DNA of 64,000 nucleotides, taken from Distichodus sexfasciatus. Lineage: Eukaryota > Chordata > Actinopteri > Characiformes > Distichodontidae. The notes beneath the pieces were generated by a model that was given only the letters and a program-made list of their open reading frames with translations, had not been told where the DNA came from and did not search any database. Numbering within the stretch: the stretch's first letter is position 1; the number at the start of each line of letters is the position of its first letter. Below are positions 26,001-35,580 of this stretch, piece after piece. Both the position numbers and the translations under genes were made by a program. The DNA lies in assembly GCA_032718565.1 (NCBI GenBank), contig JAVGVS010000098.1:186001-250000 (forward strand). The letters are read 5' to 3'.

Positions 26001-27259
26001 TGTACAAAGGCATGCCATTTATTTGAAGACACCTAGAGCAAACACACTCCTTACACACTTGTTGATAAAGGTCGACCATTGATTTTTCAGGGCCGACATC
26101 GATACCAATTTTTGCTAGTTAACGGGGCCAGTAACATACTGTACTTGGAATCGATATGCAAAAAAAAGAGAAAATCTGGGCAAGTTTTGAATTTTTCTCT
26201 TCACCTTCTCGGAGCTTCACACTGCACTTGTGTGTGAGGGTGCTGTGAGTGACAGCGAGGCTTCAGGGTTGATTGGCCAATACTTATGCGACATATAGCC
26301 AATCAGAGACTGTTGTTGGCGGGACATTAAATGAAGCAGCAAGTCGAGAGCAAACAGCACAGAGAGAAGAGCTAGCAGTGGAGCCACAGTAGCCCACCTT
26401 GTAACTACTTGATATCGGTGATGGTCAAAATTAAACACAACAATAATCGGCAAAATGGCTAATATTGGCCCTCGATAATCAGCCCAGCCGATAAACAGTC
26501 AACCCTTATTTGTGATTAACCCCTGGGATAGCAAGGTCACCTGTACAGCCGGTGATATTGGAGGTGGATTAGCAGTCGAAGTGACACAACTGTCGGTTGG
26601 TTGACCCCCATAAAAGATTGTTGATGTAATCCTTTATAATTAGTAAAATGGAAATAGCTCTGCATAAGAAGGCCTGATAAATGCCAAAAAAAAAAAAAAT
26701 TATAGAAAGGTTTCCTTTTTCTAAACACTACTGGAGGCACGTTTGTTTAGGGGCCGAAACAAAAATCTTGACTCATTAACCAGGAACTGTGGGGCTCAAA
26801 ACTAATTCCACATACACACAGACCAGAGCGATGGAACAGGGAAATGATAACTATAAGGTGATTCAAATATAGAGTTTTGCTTGGACTTGTGTTTTACTGT
26901 TATCTGTAATGTTTTTACTCGCATGTTCCTTATTGTGCTAAAATTTCATGTTATCTTTGTGTTTGTTAAACAGTGGCAAGTCACTTCATAAATCATTATG
27001 AATTGCTATTTGTGTATGTTCCCTACAGGTGACCCCGGTGGTGGCGCGGATCATCAGCGAGATGTTCTCGAGCGATGGTATGCGCTCGTTTGACAGCGGC
27101 AGCGTCCGCCTGCAGATCTCCATCCCCGATATAAAGGACAACATCGTGACCCAACTTAAGCAACTCTACCGCCTTCTGCAGACGCACCAGGGCCATGACA
27201 CCTGGCCAATCCCACCCGGAGCCAACGTCAACCTCACCCAAGCCCTGCATGCACAGTAA
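23046..27259 (+). CDS. irf6: Interferon regulatory factor 6
   Basis: A transcription factor of epithelial differentiation and craniofacial development. Seven coding exons (23046-23219, 23358-23553, 23819-23908, 24277-24543, 25124-25516, 25730-25848, 27029-27259) join in phase to 489 residues, close to the vertebrate IRF6 length. The N-terminal IRF DNA-binding domain (residues 1-115) has the five family tryptophans at 13, 28, 40, 60 and 79, and Arg84, the residue mutated in human popliteal pterygium syndrome, is present. A proline-rich linker follows (from about residue 130). The C-terminal SMIR/IRF-association domain starts near MTDLEVQFYYRGKE and includes SNPQGCRLFYGDLGPM, LCQCKVYWSGPCAP and LFCLETFLS. 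The end FDSGSVRLQISIPDIKDNI is typical of IRF6 rather than IRF5. The start sits in MSVHPRRVRLKPW, matching the human start. No lesions were seen. Confidence 0.97.
26070..26505. repeat. Dispersed repeat copy in the last irf6 intron
   Basis: Shares AGCCAATCAGAGACTGTTG, GGCGGGACATTAAATGAAGC and GAGTCGAGAGCAAAC-like blocks with 52920-53345 in ampd2. Both copies are flanked by GATACC/ATCGG-rich ends. It looks like a hAT-type non-autonomous element, but I could not fix termini or a target duplication. Confidence 0.65.
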
Positions 27260-27608
27260 CACGCAGATAAACACACAAACACACACACAAGTCACAGGAG
27301 AGCTGTAGGTATGTGTATCACAGTTTAAATTAAACTACTTCAAATTATGATTCAAGTTTTCTTTCTTTCCGCATTAGTCAGTAGTGAAACAGTCCTAACA
27401 GCGGAGACTGCAGACCTGTAGTATAGACAAAACACACACACAAACACACACTTTGGCTTATGGAGGACTGGACAGGGAGACAACTTTAGAAGGGACGAAA
27501 ATATATGACAGAAACGCATGAAGCGGCAGTAAAGAGTCAGAATGGAGGAACACGCTCATTATACAATATAAAAATGAGCTGACTACAGTACTCACACTTT
27601 GGCAGTGG

Positions 27609-27639
<31 letters not shown>

Positions 27640-28339
27640 ACATCAGGTCAAAGTCCAGCGTACAAATGTCAGTTTGTGTTAATGATTCATAAACAAGTGT
27701 GTGTCCTGTTGAAAATTGTTAAACCCCCAGGGTCAGGTTTAATACTGCAACACACACTCTCTCCAGGTGCGGGTGTCCATGTTGGTCGTGCACTTGTTTT
27801 ATTCTGTGCCATGTGCTGATGTGTTTCTCATCGTTCTGTGCGCAGATCATTTTTTAATAGGTCACTGTGTTAGTCCTTAGGATTTAAGTGTAAATTCTGT
27901 TTTAATCAGATGGTAGGTATGTGATGTATTCCTGAAATAATGCTCATCTACGTACATATGGATTATATTAGATGTAACGTAGGTTTTTCTTGCATCTTTA
28001 TTTTGGGGGCTGCTGGACTTCTGCTTTCAGTTCTAATTGTGAGCCAGTTACATGTTTTGAGTCTCTTATTATTTTAAGAATTAATTTGATTAAATCTTTT
28101 GGCTTTTCTCTTATACTATGAGATTGACTCGTCAGCTTCTTTCAGTTGTTGTTTTTTTTTTAACTTTAAAGCAGCATACACTTTATATTTTTGTTTAATA
28201 AAATACATTGTTCTTTGATATCTGAACTGTATCATGTTTCTAGCTGCTGATGTGGTGAAGTTCCAAGGACGTGAAACAGTAATTCTTGTTGTTAAGAAGA
28301 AAAGGAAAAAAGACCTAACCAAATGAAACTAAAGATAAA
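27260..28339 (+). other. irf6 3' untranslated region
   Basis: No open frame of interest follows the TAA at 27257. The stretch holds a (CA)n tract at 27609-27635. AATAAA at 28197-28202 is the most likely polyadenylation signal, giving a 3' UTR of about 950 bases. Confidence 0.6.
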
Positions 28340-29030
28340 ATAATTGGCACAATTTGGAGCCGAATGGCCAGTTTGCTACAGAATGAACATTTTGCCACAG
28401 TTTGAAGCTGTATGTTAAATAATCTGGAGCAGGATGTCCAATTTGGGACAATTTGGTCCTGGATGCCTACTTTGGCACAATGCGGAGCATGATGCACAAT
28501 TTGGAACCACTTCCCCATTTGGGCACAATTTGGCACTGGATGCACAATTTGGAACAGTTGGTCACTGGATGCCTAATTTCATACAATTTGTAACCACATG
28601 CCCATTTTGGCACAATCTGGCACCAGATGCACAATTTGGCACAGCTAAGCACCTGGTGACCAATTGGGCACCGGAGCTCCAATTTGGAGTTGAATGCCCA
28701 ACTTTGCACAATTTGTAACTACATGCCCATTTCGGCACAATTTGGGACAGGATGACCAATTTGGCACAATGTGGAGCTGGATGACTAATTTGGCACAGTT
28801 TGAAACCACATGTCCACTGTCTGGCACCGGATGCACAATTTGGCACAATTTAGAGCCGTATGTTAAATTATGCACAATTTGGAACCACATGCTCATTTTG
28901 GCACAGTTAGGCACCGAATGCCCAGTTTGACGCAATTTGTTATGCGATGCCCAGTTCAGCAAAATGTGGTGCCAAACGGCCAATTTTAAACTGGATGCAC
29001 AATTTGGAACCACGTGGCCTTTTTGGGAGG
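28340..29030. repeat. Degenerate minisatellite, unit about 30 bp
   Basis: About 22 imperfect copies of a unit close to TTTGGCACAATTTGGAGCCG plus GATGCCCAAT follow one another, with small length changes. The repeat reads open in several frames on both strands (QFGT, HNL and PNCA motifs), which explains the overlapping short ORFs; none is a gene. It starts just beyond the irf6 polyadenylation signal. Confidence 0.85.
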
Positions 29031-29208
29031 GTACTCTGGAAGTAAAATATGAGGAAATGAGGGGTGGCTCAAGACATTTTAAAGGTTTGTAAACTCAGGT
29101 TATGTAAAATGTGATTGCACACTTATTTTTACAATTTACATCAGCTAATGATCAAGTCCAACAACACCTTTAGAATAAGCATAGTTTAAAATCTTAATAT
29201 ACATTAAT

Positions 29209-29924
29209 CAGAGGTGGGTAGTAACGCCCTACATTTACTCTGTTACATTTACTTGAGTAACTTTTTGGATAAACTGTACTTGTAAGAGTAGTTTTTATAC
29301 AACATACTTTTTACTTTTACTTGAGTATATTTGTGAAGAAATAACGCTACTTTTACTCCGTTACATTGGGCGACATTCCGCTTGCTACTTTTATTTTTAT
29401 TCATCTGTTATCCAATGCACGATCTGTTTGTTTTGTCGAAAACTTACTCCTTTAAATGATCACATGACCACATTAAGAACAAAGGCCACATGCACACAAA
29501 CACACAGACAGGACAGTTTATGCATGACAGATTTAGAGTTCTGTTTTACTGTATAATCTCTGCCTTTTTGTTTAAACTAAAAAGTTAAGTTTTTATGCAT
29601 TATTGTACTGTTTATTGTGGCTGAATAAGCCTTAATTTATGTTACTTTGTATAGATTTTTCTTAAGTTTATGTAATATTGTTTGGTAATATCCAAACACA
29701 TTGTACATTGTTATTTTATATTTTTCTATATTTAATTAGTATATATAAAAACCAATTAATCTTTTAATTTACTCAGAGGTTACTCTGCACTTTATAGTTT
29801 TTTTCACCGGCACTTTTTTACTCTTTACTTGAGTAATATTATTATTCTAAAGTAACAATACTCCTAGAAGATTAAGATCCTCTAAGATTAAGAGTAAAGA
29901 TTTTGGCTACTCTACCCAATTCTG
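29209..29924. mobile_element. hAT-type non-autonomous transposon (716 bp)
   Basis: Starts CAGAGGTGGGTAGTAACG and ends with the inverse CTACCCAATTCTG. It is flanked by ACATTAAT (29201-29208) and ACATTACT (29925-29932), an 8-bp duplication with one mismatch. The subterminal ACTTGAGTA motifs recur inside. It has no transposase frame. The CAGAGGTGGG terminus also appears inverted at 39349-39366. Confidence 0.85.
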
Positions 29925-29932
29925 ACATTACT

Positions 29933-32580
29933 ATACTTTTGCTGAAACCCTTGAGACATTTGCATTATCTAACATTGTGACATTTGCACAGAAGAAAGAA
30001 TTATGACTTTCTTGCTGTTACAATTAAAATCTTATTAATGGTCTACGTAAGATGTCACAGATGGAGTGTGAGGTCTAGCTGGTTAAACACGTGTTTGTGT
30101 GTGTGTGTGTAAAGCAGTGAGAGAGTGGGCATAGTAACGGCCTTTTGACCATGAGTTATAACTGTTCTGCAAAGTCACACCCAGACCAAGACATTCTTCT
30201 CGCTTCTTGGTCTCGCTTGTCCGCTCTCCATCTCTCTTTCACACACACTTTAATTCTCTATCTCTCCTCATTCAACTTATTACACCTCGCTAACCTGTAC
30301 CATATATTGCGGAAGTAAGTGGGATCTTGCACTGTCAAGTGAATTTTCCACATTTTTCTTTGAGATCCTCCTCCACTTCCTCAAACATTCCACCTGTGAG
30401 AATGAATTAAACAATGTAGGAGGAGGACAATCCGACTAGACCTGGTCACTATAGGCAATTTGCACCCTGATTCATGTAATGCTTATAAATTCTGGTTCTC
30501 TAAAGAAGCTGAGAGTTGAATGCCAGAGTCAGTCTAGTACAGAAAAGCCGGAATACTTAACACAAGAGATCGCATTATCTTACAGAGACGGTGCTTGTTC
30601 TGCTGACAAAGTTGTCATTGTGTTTTTCAGTTTGAAAGACTAAAACTATTTAAAATAGTATGGAGAAAAAATGGGTGCTTATAGCAAAACTGTAAAGAAT
30701 TGGCTGTTTGTTGTAAAAATTTCCCAAACACTTTGATTTGGTGCCTGTTCAGTTCCCATTTTGGGCTAAAGAAGGAAATGTTCAGAATCAATGCCATTGA
30801 CCTGCTAATTGCAATGGGCGTTATGTAATTCTGTGGCCCCAAATATCTTTGTTTACTGCAAATGATGATTGTGACTGTGTAAATAAAAATCTCTAACCAA
30901 TATTACGAACTTTTCTCCCAATTGCAGCTGATAATTGTATGCGGCAATATAGCCTACACCCCACATTCACAGAATTTTGCTTAAAGACTGGTACTGATGA
31001 ATCAAAAAACCAACTGTTATTTTATGTTCTTCGACTACTTACTGTCCATAAAAGAAAACATTTTTCGTTTTTTTAAAAGCTGCAAAACTTAATCTCAAAC
31101 CCAGAGAGATTCTTTTACTGTAAAGGTATACAGAATGTGTTGTATAATCTGAAAAAGATGTGCAGGTTTTGGTCATCATGTGCTTGTACGACGTCGCCTT
31201 GATCTAATCTGGCTCAGAGGTTTGGAATTTATGGCCTATAAACCCACCACAGTTAAATGTGTGATCACAGTTCTGCATGTATTCCGAGTAAAATAAAAGT
31301 TGAAAGAGTATTAAACGGTGTGCTCATGAGGGTGCCATATTAATTGAAATGATGATTTTTACGCTCATAGCCCGGTCATGCTGAGTCACTATAAACAAGT
31401 AAGTATGATCACAGAAAAGTGTGTGATTGTAGGGGGTGAGTCTGTGTATCGCTGTAGTGCTTTTTTTTTTGTTCTGTCACAGTAATATTATTCCAATTGA
31501 TGAAACCCCCTCAGAGTTCCAACTTAGTCCAGACCCAGCAAGAAATCCATCTACAGCAGCTGTGTTTTTTCTCCACTACCAGAGCTGACAATCCAACAAA
31601 ACATAATGATTGCTTTTCTATTCTGATCCCATATTTATCGCAATACAGAATTTCTCATTCTTATTAGAGTTTATACTGACCTTCCAGGTTACTAATCATG
31701 AGTGTTTAAAGATGCTTGCTATTTTTTAGAGAGTTATTGTTGCTATTGGAGAATGGTCTCTCTGCTTCTTTGACATGCCTTTCTACATTTTTAAAGCCAA
31801 TGACAACAAACCTGATCTCTTTATCATTTAACTTAACTCTGGTTGAACAGATTTTCAAGAGCTCAGCAAACTTTGTCCCCTTCAGCTATATATATATATG
31901 AGAGACAAGCTTGAAGTTGCCTACAGTGCTACTTTTTATTAACCCTCCCCCAGCTAAACTGAAAGTAATTACTTGGAGTCCTTTCAACAAACAGCTAGGA
32001 ACCTTCCAGTTCAGGTGTGAGGCACCCAATCCGCCACACAAAATCAAAACAAACACCTAAAGCAGACTGGCAGCCCACCACCTCCTAAAAGTTAATTTTA
32101 ATGTGGCTGCGGAATAAAAGTTGTCTGCCTCTTTTGCTTAACTTACGCCAGATTGACCAGGTTTCAGCCCTTATAACTGCTATAAGTTATAATACTGGTC
32201 TCCATCAATGGAAAACAGGAATAAAAGGATGTCGCTTTTGTAGTTCGTCACACAGCTACTCCACTTTAGTTGTGTTTTTGTACATCCTGCCAGTTTTTGA
32301 GCTACCTTTTATATAAGGCAAGAATTATGAGACAGTAGGTACTAGAGTGCGAAGTAATCAGATAATTTATGCACGACGATGCAGACATGGACTTGATCAT
32401 GGTTACGATCATCGGGAACGAATGAATTAATGGTGAAGGTTCACACCTGTAGTAGGTGTTGTTTTATTTATGGAACTTTGAACATAGTATTGTGCAAAAG
32501 CGAATAGGTGTGAGTAAATCAAAGGAAATGCTGTCAGAAATATATATAAGCAATGATTGTTTATTTTGAGTCAATTTAAA
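29933..32580. other. Gene-poor stretch between irf6 and eps8l3
   Basis: I see no exon here. Upstream eps8l3 coding exons (N terminus and first half of the PTB domain) are expected between here and 33610, but none could be recognised. Short open frames at 30627-30842 and 32101-32316 show no family match. Confidence 0.4.
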
Positions 32581-32606
32581 TGTAAGTGAGCGTAACAAAA
32601 AGAAAA

Positions 32607-32904
32607 AAATCTAAATCAAATCAATATTTGGTGTTACTACCTTTTGCCTTCAAACCAGCATCAATTTATAGGTACACTTGCACAAAGTCAGGGATTTTGT
32701 AGGACGAGAAATACTATATTACTGTAGTCATTATATTATTTTGTAGGATTATAGGATTATAGATCTGTGGTTAGTTCTCTCAAGATGTTTGGTAACCTAC
32801 CAGCCGAAGTTCCTTCAAACCTGTGTGCAAGTACCTAGAAGAATTGATGCTGTTTTTGAAGGCAAAGGGTGGTCACAATTCAAATATTGATTTGATTTAG
32901 ATTT
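32607..32904. mobile_element. Tc1/mariner-type palindromic fragment
   Basis: Two perfect 24-bp inverted arms, AAATCTAAATCAAATCAATA plus TTTG at 32607-32630 and the reverse at 32881-32904, enclose a second matching pair around CCTTTGCCTTCAAA and AGCATCAATT. The outer flank near 32487 carries TAGTATTGTGCAAAAGCG. The sequence resembles a common fish Tc1/mariner family, reduced to its ends. Confidence 0.7.
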
Positions 32905-33139
32905 CTTTTGTTCATTCACTGCATTTTGTTGATTGATAAAAATAAATGATTAACACTTCCATTTTTGAAAGCATTCTTTGTTTATGGCATTTTTCACACT
33001 CCGTTTCAAAACTTTTTGGTGGTATTGGTACTGTATGTAAATACTCTTCCACGTCATCCCACATTAAAATTTCTGCATTAAAACAGATCAAAACAAAAGA
33101 AAGTCTGACTCTTTCATGAGTTGTGCTGGTGTTTAGTGT

Positions 33140-33445
33140 TCGCCCCACGATCAGAAGTCGCCGTTTTGAATCCCAGGACCGGTAAAGGTACCACTGAGCA
33201 GGTGCGGATTAAGACACAGGCTAGATATGGCTTGATCACACAGTGCACCACAATGAAATCTGACCTCTGCTTTTGACCCATCCATGAAGCGAGCAGGGCT
33301 TTTTTTGCGGGCGCCTGGGAAGGTAAGCTAGACGGTAATTTTGCCTTACGAGTACACCTCAGTGGTACTCTTTACCGGTCCGGGACTTGAACCGGCGACC
33401 TTTTGATCACGGGGCCAATTCCCTGACTGTTACGCTACCAGCTAT
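33140..33445. repeat. Two SINE copies in opposite orientation
   Basis: From 33140 a plus-strand copy reads GTTCGCCCCACGATCAGAAG, then the body and CACAGTGCACCACAATG. From about 33310 to 33445 a minus-strand copy follows, ending in TTGAACCGGCGACCTTTTGA and the head ACGCTACCAGC. The two insertions share the middle. The second lies less than 170 bp before the decayed eps8l3 exon. Confidence 0.75.
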
Positions 33446-33610
33446 AAGATTCAGTTTAAATTTTCGCTGTTTGAGGTATTTCAATTAATTGTTTCCATTA
33501 CTAAAGATACAGTTCTACCTTAGTGCCAAATAATGACGTGACATATCTATTGTATTCTGTACTTTAACCGTTAGTGTTTGTGCCGTGTCTGATTGTGTGT
33601 GTAAGCGAAG

Positions 33611-33766
33611 GCATCTGTACACCTGTGAGCTGGACGGGAGAGGCAGGTGGAGACCGCCCTGGAGCCTTGAAGCTGCTGGAGGCGGCGGGGCGCAGTTTGT
33701 GACAGCAGGAGATGCTGCTGGAGGTAAAGAACGGAAACCTGCTGCTCACCGACCATTGAGACTAAG
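33611..33766 (+). pseudogene. eps8l3: Decayed PTB-domain exon of eps8l3
   Basis: Translated piecewise, this exon shows the EPS8-family PTB segment: HLYTCELDG (frame at 33612), VETALE (frame at 33647), LKLLEAAGRSL then QQEMLLEVKNGNLLLTD (frame at 33667), and IETK (frame at 33755), followed by the donor GTCAGA. The next exon, at 35581, begins EELDS, as expected after IETK. An unbroken reading is impossible: two changes of frame lie between 33640 and 33667, an in-frame TGA stands at 33700-33702 where the family has Trp, and one extra C at 33754 shifts the last four codons. Either the exon is dead and the gene starts further down, or the assembly is poor here. Neighbouring exons are clean. Confidence 0.7.
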
Positions 33767-34143
33767 GTCAGACAGGTTCCTGTAACCATTAGGGACAGGG
33801 CTCCCATACTCCCTTTACTGCACTGGTGCTGGAAGCCTTTCCCAAATTACCGAAAATAGAAGCCGGATGGAAAAAAATGCTGGTCTGGAACTAAGAACCC
33901 ATGAGATCAATCTTGGTAGAGCAATCTATAAAGATGATGTGGTGAATGTAATTCAGATTGAGACGTTCTGTAAATAAAATGAATGTGTGGAGCCTGTGAG
34001 TGGGTCTCAACTTTAGCACCATCTGGAGCAATTTACCCAGCCGCAGTGCTCAAAGGTGTATATAACTGCCGACTTTAATCATTGTAATCATACTTGTAGA
34101 CTGTAATATACTGTTGTTTGGGACCCAAATAGCTCAAAAAGTA

Positions 34144-35495
34144 AAGGTGTAACTCAGTTTAAATTACGATATGAGGTTTTATTGTTTCAGTAGAAAACAA
34201 TTCAACGTCTGCCGATATTACAAAGTCTGATTCGATGACGGTTTGAGTCAATTCGCGAGACTGATATGAGGCAACTGGCGCTGATTTAACATAATCACTT
34301 CCATTTATTATGAAATCATGAAATCAACAAAAATATCATTGGTCATTTTCATTCCTGAGCTCAACCAGACATTTAAATTACAAGCACCACATACAACTCT
34401 GGAAAAAAATAATAGGAAACATCACTTTATTTCTGATTCATTGCTTTTACAGTTTGTGTCTGTAAAAATACGAGTCAATGTTCTTATAACTTGGACCTTG
34501 ATTATTTCACAATGTCAAACATTTCTATAAATAATTCCATCTATTATCTGATCATCTTATGGAGTAAATGATCTAATCTAACCTGAAGTTGCAAACTACA
34601 TATACACTACCAGTCAAAAGTTTGGACACACCTTCCCATTCATTGTTTTATTCTTTATTATCATGACTATTTACACTGTAGATTCTCACTGAAGGCACTA
34701 TGAATGAACACATATGGAATTATGTAGTAAACAAAAAGTGTGAAATAACCCAGAACATGTTTTATATCTTAGATTCTTGAAAATAACCACCCTTTGCTTT
34801 GATCGCTGCTTTGCACACTCTTGGCATTCTCTCGATGAGCTTCATGAGGTAGTCACCTGAAATGGTTTACCAACAGTCTGAAGGAGTTCCCAGAGATGCT
34901 GAGCACCTGTTGGCCCTTTTGCCTTCACTCTGCGGTCCATCTCATCCCAAACCATCTCGACTGGGTTTGGTCAGGTGACTGTGGAGGTCAGGCCATGTGG
35001 CGCAGCACTCCATCACTCTCCTTCTTGGTCTTAAGTGAGAATCTACAATGTAAATAGTAATGAAAATAAAGAAAAAACAGTGAATGGGAAGGTGTGTCCA
35101 AACTTTTGGTAGTGTATATTATTTTACAATTATCTCTGCGTCCGTTTCCTCTAATCAGGAAACTGAATCAGGTGTTTACGTGTTGGAATATAACACATGG
35201 AATAGCTGCTACAAAAGCAGAATTGTAGTTATATATAAAAATATGGACTGCTTTCTTATTTTTCACAGACCTGCCACTGCAATATCATAAATGAATAGAA
35301 ACCTGTACATTTTACACTCACAGACACATATTACAAAGTCCAGAACTTTTTATTGCAGAACTGTATATTTAATACGTTAATATGAAGTGATGTTATAATA
35401 TCTATATTCTCTGAATGATGTTTTCATTTTGGATTGATAATATGGGCTCGTAGATCATTTAATTGATGTAGATTGATGTATTGTTACACCCCGTC
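34144..35495. repeat. Older dispersed repeat split by a Tc1 insertion
   Basis: GGTGTAAC near 34147 and GTTACACC near 35484 look like inverted ends. The inside shares blocks with 3997-4310. The Tc1-type element at 34605-35114 splits it, so this repeat is the older insertion. Confidence 0.5.
34605..35114. mobile_element. Deleted Tc1-like transposon (510 bp)
   Basis: The ends CACTACCAGTCAAAAGTTTG and its inverse CCAAACTTTTGGTAGTG are flanked by TA on both sides. The middle keeps a minus-strand transposase remnant, recognised by DNA such as CATCTCATCCCAAACCATCT and GGTCAGGTGACTGTGGAGG, but most of the transposase gene is missing. It is a non-autonomous deletion product inside an older repeat. 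Confidence 0.9.
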
Positions 35496-35580
35496 AGAAC
35501 TCATTCTGGATAAAATAATGATTTCATTGCTTTCATTCCTGGCTTCTTTCTCTACCGTTTGTGTGTGTGTGTATGTACAG

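Noticed and set aside
28434..28718. 94-codon open frame with HNL/QFGT repeats
   Set aside because: It is a translation of the 30-bp minisatellite; equal frames exist on both strands.
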